Positions 1 through 7,949 of a stretch of DNA of 64,000 bases are shown here, piece by piece. Position 1 is the first letter of the stretch; each line of letters opens with the position of its first letter. Location of the stretch: positions 1 through 64,000 of the forward strand of contig NZ_QJTI01000017.1 in NCBI RefSeq assembly GCF_003217325.1, given 5' to 3'. This stretch comes from Rhodopseudomonas faecalis. Lineage in GTDB: Bacteria; Pseudomonadota; Alphaproteobacteria; Rhizobiales; Xanthobacteraceae. The notes under the pieces were generated by a model. It did no database searches. It was given only the letters and a program-made list of their open reading frames with translations, and was not told the DNA's origin. The translations under genes were made by a program, and so were the position numbers.

Positions 1-101
1 CGAAACGGCATGGAACGCCTCCCCAAAAAGAGCCATTCCAGCCATTGTGATGTGTCCGCTATGTCCCTGAACACCCGTCAGGGATGTCCCCGGGCTAAAC
101 A

Positions 102-201
102 CTTGTCGCGGGCATCCACGTCTTGCAAGCGCAGCAAGATCAGAGGCGTGGATGGTCGGGACGAAGCCCGGCCATGACGTGCGGATGGGTTGGTATCAAT
201 T
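102..201 (+). repeat. Intergenic palindromic repeat, copy 1
   Basis: About 100 bp that recur in inverted orientation at 58414-58513 with roughly 90% identity by eye. The shared part runs from CTTGTCGCGGGCATCC to GGGTTGGTATCAATT and contains nested inverted repeats such as GGGACGAAGCCCGG. Multicopy intergenic repeats of this kind are common in Bradyrhizobium/Rhodopseudomonas chromosomes. It is non-coding and marks native chromosome. Confidence 0.7.
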
Positions 202-235
202 GCCGTTATTATCACACGCATAGGGGCGCTCTCGG

Positions 236-907
236 CTACGGCTCTTCATGCGGCGGCTTGGAGCGATGGCTGTCGCCGCCGCGAAGTAGCACCGGCAGTC
301 CGAGCCAGGTCGACAATGGCGCAGGGTCATGGATCAGCCTTGCCCAGGTTTTCGGCGCCATCAGCAACGGCAAGCCCAACAGCCGCGACAGGAACAAATC
401 AGAGCGCAGCAGGCTGACCGGAAAGGTCGGCCGCTGATCGCCGAGCGAGCTGACCGTGATCGGCTTTGATTGAATGAGCACCGGCAGCTTGAGCAGCGAC
501 GACAACGGCGCGGCGACGTGGTCGCTCTTGCCGCGCAGCACCGAGCGCGACGGCGCGCGCTTGGATCGGTTGTCGGCGGCGCTCAGTGCCGGCGCAGGCC
601 GGCTCACGCCGTGACGATCAATGATCTGCTCCGCCAGGGTGCCGCGGCCGAACGGCGCCTCGACGCACAGCACCGCGCCGCCGCTGCCGAGCGTGGGCGC
701 AAGCCGCTCCGCTTCAGTGCGTGAAAAACCAGCGGCAATGATGGCGTCGTGCGCCGCTTCCGGGCGGCGGTTTTTATCTGGCGGCACCGTCGCGACGCGC
801 GGCGCAAAGCCGCTGGCCTTCAACTCGTCGGCGGCATTCTGGGCGGCCTTGACCGCATCCTTGCCGGCATCTTGGCCGGGGTCGAACAGACGGATGATTT
901 GCGCCAT
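236..907 (-). CDS. Hypothetical protein with C-terminal LGLP repeats
   Basis: A 223-residue protein of unknown function. The N-terminal ~100 residues (FDPGQDAGKDAVKAAQ..., later AERLAPTLGSGGAVLCVEA and IIDRHG) weakly recall stress-protein domains of the YflT/17M type, in which a short alpha/beta unit is followed by a glycine-rich strand. This is a resemblance only. The C-terminal third holds three degenerate copies of a short unit centred on LLKLPVL, LLGLPLL and WLGLPVLL, each preceded by a serine-rich stretch. No signal peptide or membrane segment is evident. It stands alone on the minus strand, and an AGGGAGA lies rather far upstream of the ATG at 907. Codon use looks native. Confidence 0.6.
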   Translation of the reverse strand: MAQIIRLFDPGQDAGKDAVKAAQNAADELKASGFAPRVATVPPDKNRRPEAAHDAIIAAGFSRTEAERLAPTLGSGGAVLCVEAPFGRGTLAEQIIDRHGVSRPAPALSAADNRSKRAPSRSVLRGKSDHVAAPLSSLLKLPVLIQSKPITVSSLGDQRPTFPVSLLRSDLFLSRLLGLPLLMAPKTWARLIHDPAPLSTWLGLPVLLRGGDSHRSKPPHEEP

Positions 908-1143
908 GGGTGCTCGGTTCTCCCTGCCGACGTGTCACGCCCGGAGAGGCACCCTAAAATGCGGAGCAAGCAGGTTCTGTTCCTGCTCGCCCGCAGACAA
1001 AGCAAAGCCGGCCGGTTCCGATGTCGCCGGAACCAGCGTGCCTTGCGCCGCCTCGTCAGCGGCAAACTCAAAAGGAATACTTGTCCGCACGCGCTCCCGC
1101 GGCCGCTACGGGCCGAGCGCTACGGATCGACTGCGCTGCTTCG

Positions 1144-1254
1144 TTACGACTTCGACAGCGCGGCTACGATCTGCCCTTGCACTTCGACGCCCAGCCAAAT
1201 CACGACGGTCGACAGCGCGGCGGCGGCGATCAGCAGAATGTCCGGAGTTGCCAT
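1144..1254 (-). CDS. Possible 36-residue single-pass membrane peptide
   Basis: A short ORF starting MATPDILLIAAAALSTV, followed by VIWLGVEVQGQIVAALSKS. One continuous hydrophobic stretch (residues 6-22) would make one transmembrane helix with a short polar tail. An AGGTG lies about 9 bases upstream of the ATG. It sits alone between two hypothetical genes. Function is unknown; the call rests on hydrophobicity and the start context, so an annotation artefact remains possible. Confidence 0.4.
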   Translation of the reverse strand: MATPDILLIAAAALSTVVIWLGVEVQGQIVAALSKS

Positions 1255-1481
1255 GACACGACACCTGGTTCGTGAGGATAATGCAGCGCACAAAATGATG
1301 CGCCTCTCCGCCGCACCGCACTTTGATATCGCTCAAAAACTCAGCTAGGCCGCCTAAGCTGGCGCGATGGGGCATGGCGCCGCGCGACCAGGCCAAGCCT
1401 TGTCATTCCGAGGCCATCTGGAACTGACTATGGTGGTCGGCTCTTACGCCTGCGCGCACCCTGTCTTAAGGAGACCTCATC

Positions 1482-1991
1482 ATGATTAAGCAGCCCGTTT
1501 TGCTCGGTCTGGCCACCTCGCTGCTGATCGGCAGCCCCGCCTGGTCGCTGGATCTGTTCGACGCGAAAATCGAGAGCGGCAGGCTGCAGATCACCGGCCG
1601 CACCGACAAGGCCAATCAGGAGGTCGAGATCGTCGGCAGCGGTGAGAAGGTCGTGAGCAATTCCTCGCGCCGTTTCCGTTTCTCGACGTCTTATCTGCCG
1701 GAAACCTGCAAATTCGACCTGAAAGCCGGCAAAGAGACGCTGCGCGATCTGCTGATCGCCAATTGCGGTCCGCGCGGCCCCAAAGGCGAGCCCGGCGCCA
1801 AGGGCGAAGCTGGCCCGCGCGGCGAAGCCGGCCCCAAAGGCGATATGGGACCGAAAGGCGATGTCGGACCCAAGGGCGAAGCTGGACCGAAGGGCGAGCC
1901 TGGTCCCAAGGGCGAGCCCGGACCTAAGGGTGATGCCGGCCCGAAGGGTGATGCCGGCCCGCAAGGTGAAGCCGGGCCGCGCGGCGGCTAG
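1482..1991 (+). CDS. Secreted collagen-like protein
   Basis: A 169-residue protein. The ATG follows an ideal AAGGAGA ribosome binding site. Residues 1-22 form a Sec signal peptide ending in SPAWS. Residues 25-90 are a small domain with one Cys pair (ETCKFDLK and IANCGPRG). From about residue 91 to the end the sequence is uninterrupted Gly-X-Y triplets ([18 protein letters not shown]), about 25 in all, rich in Pro, Lys and Glu as in bacterial collagens. It should form a triple helix outside the cytoplasm; the N-terminal domain may anchor or trimerise. There is no transmembrane anchor or LPXTG. Because the repeats are near-identical at DNA level, repeat number is likely to vary between strains. 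Confidence 0.8.
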   Translation: MIKQPVLLGLATSLLIGSPAWSLDLFDAKIESGRLQITGRTDKANQEVEIVGSGEKVVSNSSRRFRFSTSYLPETCKFDLKAGKETLRDLLIANCGPRGPKGEPGAKGEAGPRGEAGPKGDMGPKGDVGPKGEAGPKGEPGPKGEPGPKGDAGPKGDAGPQGEAGPRGG

Positions 1992-2139
1992 CCGCAATCC
2001 GGTTTTTAACTTCGCGCCGCCGCGACCTGCCAGGCGGCACACCGGCGCCCGTGCGCGATTCAGTTTTCGTTAACGGATCGCGCGTCTACTCGCCACGCGA
2101 ACCAACAGAGCCGACGGCCGATTCTGCGGGAGTATGTCG

Positions 2140-2502
2140 ATGGCCGATATTATGAGCATTCTATCAACCGGCTACGTTCAGGCTAATCTGAATTCCGCCT
2201 CGAGCAAGCCGTACACCAATGTCGATCCAGAAGCCTATGAAGGCCGATGGGAAGGCAGCTACACCAACTCGAAGAAATTCAAGTTCACCATCTCGCAGGT
2301 GAACGGTTTTCGCGCGCAGGTTCGCTATGAAAGCGAAGGAACGATCAAGTTCCAGTCGGTGCTGATCCGCGACAACTCATTCCGCGTTGGCGACAGCAAG
2401 TTCATCCTCGCCGGCAACAATAAAGCGTCGATCCGCACAGCGGTCACCGATCCGGTGACCAATCAGACCAGCCTGGTCACCGGCAAAGCGGTCCGCTCCT
2501 AA
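2140..2502 (+). CDS. Hypothetical protein, 120 residues
   Basis: Two in-frame ATGs lie at 2134 and 2140. GGGAG at 2128-2132 is one base from the first but seven from the second, so 2140 (MADIMSILSTGYVQ) is preferred. After a short N-terminal helix there is a compact beta-rich domain: YEGRWEGSYTNSKKFKFTISQVNGFRAQVRYES, then KFQSVLIRDNSFRVGDSKFIL. Alternating hydrophobic strands suggest a small beta-barrel or lipocalin-like sandwich. No signal peptide, no recognised catalytic motif. It stands alone on the plus strand, convergent with the next gene. Function unknown. Confidence 0.6.
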   Translation: MADIMSILSTGYVQANLNSASSKPYTNVDPEAYEGRWEGSYTNSKKFKFTISQVNGFRAQVRYESEGTIKFQSVLIRDNSFRVGDSKFILAGNNKASIRTAVTDPVTNQTSLVTGKAVRS

Positions 2503-2593
2503 CACCTCGCGCGCAGCGCGCCCCTGCCGATCTTCGATCAAGGCTGCGCCGCGCGAAGCGGCGGCTTTCGGCTGCCCCTCAAAAGCTGGGCTG

Positions 2594-2797
2594 TCAGGAC
2601 AGCGGCTTCGGCGTCGCCAGTTGCGCGGCGGTGCGCTTGATGGTCTTGGCGATCAGCAGCGCCTGCTCCTTGTTGACGGCGAAATCCTGCACGCCTTTTT
2701 GCGTGGTCAACGAGATGATCATGATATCCGGCTGCTGCTCCGGCCAGCCGGTGGCGAAGGCGGTGACGAAATCGGCGGATGTCGAACGCTGCGTCAT
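2594..2797 (-). CDS. Small hypothetical protein, 67 residues
   Basis: The start MTQRSTSADFV at 2797 is preceded by AGAGGAC at suitable spacing; the longer open frame upstream lacks such support. The protein shows a predicted beta hairpin (DIMIISLTTQKGVQDFAVNKEQ) followed by a helix (ALLIAKTIKRTAAQL). No motif recognised. It is separated from its neighbours and convergent with the upstream plus-strand gene. The GC-rich stretch between them (2503-2593) can form a weak hairpin around GCCGCGCGAAGCGGC. Confidence 0.55.
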   Translation of the reverse strand: MTQRSTSADFVTAFATGWPEQQPDIMIISLTTQKGVQDFAVNKEQALLIAKTIKRTAAQLATPKPLS

Positions 2798-3039
2798 CGA
2801 ACAAGTCCTCTTGCACGCGAATGCTTGCGGTTCTGCCCCCAGAGCCGCAATAGTCGTTTTCTCACTGTGACACGTTATCCTGTCGCTGACTGGCAGCCAG
2901 TCGGCGCAGAAACGCTGCAAACTTCACGCGCCGCGACAAGCGGCAGCGCCGCCGCCACATACGCTGCCGCGCCCGGCAGCACAAGCGCGGCCGGCTGCCG
3001 CCAGCGGCCCGTCATGCACAGACGCCGGCCGCAGGTCGG

Positions 3040-3279
3040 CTACAGGCCCGCCGCCTTGCGCAGCGCGGCATTGATGCGGTCCTGCCAGCCCGGGCCGTCT
3101 TGCTGAAAATGCTCCAGCACGTCCTGGTCGATGCGCAGCGTCACCTGCTCGCGGATGCCGGGCACGGCCACCTGCTTGGGCGGCGCCTCGGCCTGCTTGG
3201 CGGTGATCTTCTTGAACGCGGCCTCGGCTTCGGTGCGTGCATCGGCGAGCGTTCGCGGGCGTCTTGGCGGTTGTGCCAT
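3040..3279 (-). CDS. Orphan BrnA-like antitoxin
   Basis: A 79-residue protein. The C-terminal half (QVTLRIDQDVLEHFQQDGPGWQDRINAALRKAAGL) matches the ribbon-helix-helix signature of BrnA-type antitoxins: a beta strand with alternating TLRID, then a helix, the GPGWQ turn and a final helix ending in ALRKAAG. The N-terminal part is a proline/lysine-rich linker that would bind a toxin. BrnT toxin normally lies immediately upstream of brnA in the same operon; the 470 bp upstream contain no BrnT-like ORF. It may therefore be an orphan regulator or relic. Confidence 0.7.
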   Translation of the reverse strand: MAQPPRRPRTLADARTEAEAAFKKITAKQAEAPPKQVAVPGIREQVTLRIDQDVLEHFQQDGPGWQDRINAALRKAAGL

Positions 3280-3749
3280 CGGAGATCTCTGGGAGTTTTG
3301 GTGAGTCCGGGTGAAGTTTTAGTGATAGCGCCCCGCTGCGCGCAGCGCCATGTTCTTCGTGGCCGAGCGACGCACTCCGCGCACCTCGTCACGGCGGCGT
3401 CATAGCCGTCGCGCCTGAAAGCCGGCGCTGCGACCTCGGCGCCGTTTCAGGGGCGAGGTACCGGATATGGCATCCGGCATCGGCGTCGATGGTCAAGTTT
3501 ACCCGCTGTTCCATCTTTGCAAGCGCACAATCGATCCCTCTGAGGTTATCGAACTAACTAGTTGGGATCGCCCCGCTTGCTACTCAGACCTGTCACATCA
3601 TGCAGCGCAACATTCATTTCTGCATTGCATGAAATCACACAGAGAACGCATTTATGTTGCGACATCGTCAGAGTTTCATGTGTAAGATGCCGCCATTCGA
3701 TATCAGGAACTAATTGTCAGCTGATCAACCAATGGTGAAGGAGGACACG
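3280..3749. other. Intergenic region, no supported gene
   Basis: This stretch of about 470 bp separates the divergent BrnA-like and zinc-ribbon genes. An open frame of 72 codons at 3467-3685 has no ribosome binding site and an atypical composition, so I do not call it. The region must hold both promoters; no operator was recognised. Confidence 0.5.
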
Positions 3750-3962
3750 ATGTCAGCAGCGATCGAAGTGCTGCCGCGTAGCGTACCTCGTCCCGCTCAG
3801 CAGCGCGGAAGCGATCGCCCGACCTGCCCGGTCTGCGCCGATTCAATGATTGCCGCCGAAGCATCGGCATTTCTCGCCGAGGATTCGATCAGCTATCTGT
3901 GGAGCTGCGACACCTGCGGCTACGGTTTCGTGACCAAATACGAGATCCACAAATCCCACTAA
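3750..3962 (+). CDS. Small zinc-ribbon protein
   Basis: The ATG at 3750 follows an excellent AAGGAGG (3738-3744); the longer frame starting at 3714 has no such site, so the protein is 70 residues. Two CxxC knuckles, CPVC (about residues 27-30) and CDTC (about 53-56), separated by about 22 residues, form a zinc ribbon, followed by GYGFVTKYE. Such small Cys4 proteins are common in Bradyrhizobium and uncharacterised; nucleic-acid or protein binding is a guess. It is a single-gene unit. Confidence 0.65.
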   Translation: MSAAIEVLPRSVPRPAQQRGSDRPTCPVCADSMIAAEASAFLAEDSISYLWSCDTCGYGFVTKYEIHKSH

Positions 3963-4222
3963 CGCGGCTGTGGAGATCGGGAAGGTTGTCCATTTTCAAG
4001 GTCATTCTGACCACTTTGGAACTTCTCCGATGACCATTCGAATTGGACGCCTGATCTCGAGAGGCAACTTCCCCGGCGCCCGCTCAGATCGTTTGGCGAG
4101 GTCTGACTAGCGTGGTCATCCCGCATGCATTTTATCCAGTATCTAGCGCCACCAATGTCCACCGGTAGCGTCCCTTCAAACGTCGATTCGCCGACGAGAG
4201 CGATGCCGTAATATTACGGCGC

Positions 4223-4615
4223 CTAGCTCTTAGAAAACTGCGGCATCCCTTCGTTTTCGGTCACCCGCTGACGACACCTATCTCTCCAGTGCTCGGCGAA
4301 GTGATTCTCGGTTGGCGACAGTTGGTCGAGGATACGGACGGGACAGAAATCGACAACAGGGCCCTCGTCCTCAGTCATTTCTTTGATCCGATATCCGTAA
4401 GAGCCGCCTTCTGGATCATGCTTAAGCATGAGAACGACGGCTCCCACCGGTCCAGAGGACTCGGGGGATTGCACGGCGGCGTAGGCGATCGCGGCGTACT
4501 CGCCCTCGTGGACGCCTCGCACCTCAATATCGACCACGTTGTCGTACCGTCGTGCGAGCCAGGCTTCCAATGCTTCAGTTACATCTCCGGCGATCCCGAT
4601 ATCTTCATAGCTCAT
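4223..4615 (-). CDS. Hypothetical acidic protein, 130 residues
   Basis: The start MSYEDIGIAGDV at 4615 is preceded by GTGGGAGG; the longer frame up to 4744 is unsupported. The protein is acidic and soluble, with an N-terminal helix (DVTEALEAWLARRYDNVVDIEV), then alternating strands (YAAIAYAAVQS, AVVLMLKH, YGYRIKEMTED) and a final His/Trp-containing helix (NHFAEHWRDRCRQR). Composition suggests a stand-alone cytoplasmic alpha/beta domain, possibly DNA-mimic-like given its charge, but no family was recognised. Confidence 0.6.
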   Translation of the reverse strand: MSYEDIGIAGDVTEALEAWLARRYDNVVDIEVRGVHEGEYAAIAYAAVQSPESSGPVGAVVLMLKHDPEGGSYGYRIKEMTEDEGPVVDFCPVRILDQLSPTENHFAEHWRDRCRQRVTENEGMPQFSKS

Positions 4616-5003
4616 GTTGTCCTCCCACTTCCGAGGCCAGCATACGGTTGATTGCAGCAAGTTACGAATTGATGCGGTTTGGCAACCTGCACCCCACAGC
4701 ATGAGACCCACGATTTGCAGAGAACAGAATGAGCCTGCGAACAAGTTTACTTAAATTGACGATTTCAAGCGGCGCGATGAACACCACGGCGAAAGCCGCA
4801 GCGACCATCAATAGAGAGGAATTGGCAGCTAGTCGGTGAAGAAGAGAAATCGACTGAGTATCTGTCGAAATGTTCCACCTGCGAAAGTACCGGGCGCTCT
4901 GGAAGACTCGTTCCGCGAATTGTAAATGCTGGCATAGGATGGCTGGATTCAGCCACAGTGTGCAGCAAATCACCCCAAAGATGAGCCGCACCCCTTGCGG
5001 CAA

Positions 5004-5035
5004 AAGAGAACCCGCTGGAAGCGGCGGGTTCTCTT
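5004..5035 (-). terminator. Rho-independent terminator-like hairpin
   Basis: Perfect 12-bp arms (AAGAGAACCCGC and GCGGGTTCTCTT) with an 8-base loop. Read on the minus strand the stem runs into a short T-rich tail (CTCTTTTG). It lies about 100 bp downstream of hipA and is well placed to end the hipBA transcript. Confidence 0.65.
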
Positions 5036-5062
5036 CGGTGAAAATGTTGTCAAGCGGTCAGT

Positions 5063-5100
5063 CGATAGGCGATTAGCAAGACCTTGCTAATCGCCTATCG
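5063..5100. repeat. Perfect 18-bp-arm palindrome downstream of hipA
   Basis: Arms CGATAGGCGATTAGCAAG (5063-5080) and its exact reverse complement (5083-5100) are separated by only AC. It lies 32 bp beyond the hipA stop codon and 27 bp before a second hairpin. It could be a terminator stem, a protein binding site or a remnant of inverted insertion. There is no T-tract directly after it on either strand. Confidence 0.75.
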
Positions 5101-5132
5101 AAGCTCTCCAATTGAGACAGCTCACACGAAGT

Positions 5133-6410
5133 TTATCCGGTCGCAGATGTTGAGTAGCCGTCGAATGCGTAGTCGTTCAGAAATTGGCGTTGCCATAGGA
5201 ACGTCCGATCGATCTCGCTCAAGCCGGCTTCGTCACAAACGTCGGCCCAACTCTGCCGGATCGTTACAACCTGACCGTCGATGACGGCGCGCGCGTCGTT
5301 ATCGTTCAGCAGAAACTTGGGCGCGGCCGCGCGGCAGGCTTCGAGCAAACTTCTGCGTTCGTTACCGTCGATGCCAATCGCCTGGTTCGGCCCCCGCGCG
5401 TTGCGAGCTTGCGGGCAGATGTCGTAGGCTGGCGTCAGTGTCAGAGTCGATCCGTCCCAGAACGCGGCATGATTGCGTGCATGATCATCGGTGTTGCCGA
5501 CCAGCACATTGAACACCATCCGCGCATACAGCTCACGCAACGTTTCCTTCGGAGCGGTGAAGCGCGCGCGAACGATGTCGGCGAGTTCGGTGTAACTCGC
5601 GTGGCGTGCCGATAGTTCATCGAGGCCGAACAGCGTAAGAGCGGAGACCATAGCGCGGCGGCACCACACTTTGCCCGCACGTGTGCGATCAAACCTTTCG
5701 ACCAGCAGCACATCTTTGCCCGCGACCGCGCACAAGGAGACCGGAGCAACAACGATACCGACCCGCGCAGCAAGCCGCATCGCGATGAATTCGGCTTTGA
5801 CGACCGCATAGGTGTCGTTCGTCGCGGAGAATTTCGCGATATACTTCTTGGAACCATCTTCAATCAGCGCCTTGGGTCGCGCGCCGCCGATCGAGGTGCC
5901 ATGAAAGTTGTCGAGCGCCTGCGGAATCGGCTCGCCGCGCTCGACGAACTCGGCCGCAGTCATTAATTGTTCCAGCGTTGCGCTGGCTTGGTCGCGCGGC
6001 GTGTAAACGCCGGGAGAGGTTTGAAAATCGAGAGCGCCGGCGCGATCCGAACCCGAATTCAGCATGAAGGTCAGCTCGTCGAATTCGACATCTTTGGCCG
6101 CGTCGCCTTTAAGACCCGTAAGGCGATTGATGATGACACGCCGCCCCCAGGCATCGGGCGCGCCGTCGCGCAGACAGTTCGCTATCATTAGCGGAGCGTT
6201 CGGCAGCATTGCGCCGCGCTGCAACGGCAACTCCGGCAAATAGATCGGGATCGCCTGCTTGTGCGCGAGATAGTTGCGACCGTAGGTGAAAGCGTAGAGA
6301 TCGCCATCGCGATCGACACGGCCAGCCACGATCGGTTCATCGGCATCTGGCAGCCAGATCCACACAAACGCAGTCTGTGGGGCCTCGCGCTTATCGTTCT
6401 TAGAAATCAT
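5133..6410 (-). CDS. hipA: HipA-family serine/threonine kinase toxin
   Basis: A 425-residue protein, typical length for HipA. The N-terminal ~100 residues are the HipA N-1 domain (VAGRVDRDGDLYAFTYGRNYL...). The Gly-rich phosphate loop is GTSIGGARPKA at about 171-181, and its serine is the position autophosphorylated in E. coli HipA. The catalytic loop GNTDDHARN lies at about 305-313 and the metal-binding YDICP at about 329-333. All kinase residues appear intact. HipA phosphorylates aminoacyl-tRNA synthetases (GltX in E. coli) and stops translation. Here the gene overlaps the end of hipB by 11 bp, implying co-translation. Strong hairpins follow the stop. Confidence 0.92.
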   Translation of the reverse strand: MISKNDKREAPQTAFVWIWLPDADEPIVAGRVDRDGDLYAFTYGRNYLAHKQAIPIYLPELPLQRGAMLPNAPLMIANCLRDGAPDAWGRRVIINRLTGLKGDAAKDVEFDELTFMLNSGSDRAGALDFQTSPGVYTPRDQASATLEQLMTAAEFVERGEPIPQALDNFHGTSIGGARPKALIEDGSKKYIAKFSATNDTYAVVKAEFIAMRLAARVGIVVAPVSLCAVAGKDVLLVERFDRTRAGKVWCRRAMVSALTLFGLDELSARHASYTELADIVRARFTAPKETLRELYARMVFNVLVGNTDDHARNHAAFWDGSTLTLTPAYDICPQARNARGPNQAIGIDGNERRSLLEACRAAAPKFLLNDNDARAVIDGQVVTIRQSWADVCDEAGLSEIDRTFLWQRQFLNDYAFDGYSTSATG

Positions 6411-6747
6411 CGTCGACCTCCTTGCTCAGACGACGGATCGACTTCGGGAGAAGCGCGAGCTTGTCGTTCAGCCGCTCCGATTGAGGTGCAAGTGTCGAGG
6501 CCTCGGGCACGAACAGGCTCACGCCGGCCAATGTCGCGGCTTCGAATGCGAGGCCAATCTCGACCTTGGGATCGCCCTTTTCGATCAGCTGAAGCGTGCT
6601 GCGCGCGATACCCACGCGAGCCGCCAGATCGGCCTCGGACATGCGACGCTGCTTGCGCGCGAGGCGCACTTGCTTACCCAGCAGCTCCAGAGCTTCTTTC
6701 GTGAGGCGCGAGTAGGTGCGCGGGCGTTTGGGAGACGAGATTTTCAT
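6400..6747 (-). CDS. hipB: HipB-family antitoxin, XRE-type repressor
   Basis: A 115-residue protein. Residues ~20-75 form a helix-turn-helix of the XRE/Cro type (LGKQVRLARKQRRMSEADLAARVGIARSTLQLIEKGDP), preceded by a basic tail. The C-terminal tail (LALLPKSIRRLSKEVDDDF) would contact HipA. It is the first gene of the hipBA operon and its stop overlaps hipA. Upstream, 6748-6880 holds repeated GACCGCC boxes that are the obvious autoregulatory operators. Confidence 0.88.
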   Translation of the reverse strand: MKISSPKRPRTYSRLTKEALELLGKQVRLARKQRRMSEADLAARVGIARSTLQLIEKGDPKVEIGLAFEAATLAGVSLFVPEASTLAPQSERLNDKLALLPKSIRRLSKEVDDDF

Positions 6748-6776
6748 TTTGACCGATATAGAAGGCTTAAGGGCCT

Positions 6777-6880
6777 AAATGACCGCCGCCTCAGTCATAT
6801 AGCGAACACTTGACCTTCTTGCAATATTTGACCGCCATAACAGTCATAATAGCCAAATTCGCCTGTTGTGGCGGTCATTT
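6777..6880. promoter_or_regulatory. hipBA operator repeats
   Basis: Two direct copies of GACCGCC, four bases, then CAGTCATA lie at 6781-6799 and 6830-6848, 49 bp apart. A third, inverted half (GGCGGTC) lies at 6870-6876, flanked by ATTT as the first copy is by AAAT. The 49-bp period is close to five helical turns. Position immediately upstream of hipB and the symmetry suggest cooperative HipB(A) binding. Confidence 0.6.
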
Positions 6881-7030
6881 AGGGTGGTTAGGCTAGCAGT
6901 GAAACCCGGCTATTCTGCCAGCGCCAAGCTGGTGGCCGCCTTAAGTCGCTGTTGGCGAAAGCCCGAAGACCTAGCCGGATCCCAAAAACGGAAAATCAAA
7001 GTTCTTTCGCGGCGATCGTCGGATTGCCGC

Positions 7031-7173
7031 TGACCTTGCCCCTCGGGCTTAATCCAGTTTGAAGTTCGTTCTGGCCCTAACGAGGACCAGAGCATGAAGC
7101 GCAGCCGCTTTTCGGAAGAGCAGATCATCGGGATTTTGAAGGAGCTCGAGGCTGGCGTTCCGGTCGCCGACGG
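7031..7173 (+). mobile_element. IS3-family (IS407-like) left-end fragment
   Basis: The sequence from TGACCTTGCCCCT through the first 26 or so codons of orfA (ATG at 7094, MKRSRFSEEQIIGILKE then VPVAD) matches the right end of the element at 34770-35528 read in reverse. Homology stops abruptly after GTCGCCGA, and the reading frame degenerates just before the qatD stop at 7192. It is a truncated IS end left at the downstream border of the qat operon. Confidence 0.8.
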
Positions 7174-7191
7174 GTTGAGCGTCACGGCCCT

Positions 7192-7941
7192 CTACTCTTG
7201 TTCTACAACCAGGCTTTTCAGATTGCGCATTACAGTCGCTGAAATGACGGCCGGAGGCATGCCGTGCAGGCGCGCTAAGCCCTCCACGGCGATCCACACA
7301 TCGCTCGTGGTGGGGCGGCCGTCGGTTTGGGTGAACGGTCCGTCCGTCTCCGTCAGAATGCGATCTAGAGGCAAAGCCTTGGTTATTGCCGCGCGTTTCT
7401 CGTTGACGAGCATTTCGGCGTTCACTGAAAAATAGCAGCCGAGATCGACGGCTCTCCTGGCCTCTGCTGTGGTGCCGGTGAACCAATGAAGCACCATCCG
7501 CCCACGCGAGGGCGGCATGTATTGCTCGACCATATCGAGCACGGCCTTGGTCGCACGGACACTATGCGTCGACACGATCTTGTTCCCCGCCGCCGCACAG
7601 AGCGATAGCACGCGAGCGAAGACCTCCTTTTGGGCGTCGAAAGACTTGTAGAACCGTGGGCCGGCATCCAGTCCAACCTCCCCAACATAGCGAGTTCGCG
7701 GCAGTAATTCCTCCCATAGCCCGATCTCATGAGCGCGAGCGGCGACCAACTGAGGGTGCAGGCCGAGAGCCGCGCGAACGTGACGGGTGGCGGATGCAAG
7801 TTCGTGGTTCCGCGGCCAAGCCATGGGCGTGGTGGTCACAGCGAGAGTGAACACGCCATCGTGCTCGCAACGCTCCACCGCGGCCTCGTGGTCGGGGTAG
7901 AGGTCGAGGTGGCAATGAAAATCGACCAGACCTGATCGCAT
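7192..7941 (-). CDS. qatD: QatD, TatD-family DNase
   Basis: A 249-residue protein of the TatD metallo-hydrolase family, with the metal-binding DFHCHLD at residues 7-13, a conserved Glu in YVGEVGLD, HSVRA, HWFTG and the C-terminal TETDGPF. TatD proteins are metal-dependent 3'-5' nucleases. Its position, 8 bp after qatC and last in the operon KAP ATPase / QatB / QueC-like / TatD, identifies it as QatD of the Qat anti-phage system. It ends next to an IS3 fragment. All metal ligands appear present. Confidence 0.88.
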   Translation of the reverse strand: MRSGLVDFHCHLDLYPDHEAAVERCEHDGVFTLAVTTTPMAWPRNHELASATRHVRAALGLHPQLVAARAHEIGLWEELLPRTRYVGEVGLDAGPRFYKSFDAQKEVFARVLSLCAAAGNKIVSTHSVRATKAVLDMVEQYMPPSRGRMVLHWFTGTTAEARRAVDLGCYFSVNAEMLVNEKRAAITKALPLDRILTETDGPFTQTDGRPTTSDVWIAVEGLARLHGMPPAVISATVMRNLKSLVVEQE

Positions 7942-7949
7942 GTGGCCTC

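Noticed and set aside
3467-3685. A 72-codon ORF upstream of the zinc-ribbon gene
   Set aside because: No start signal and an implausible composition rich in His, Ser and Cys.
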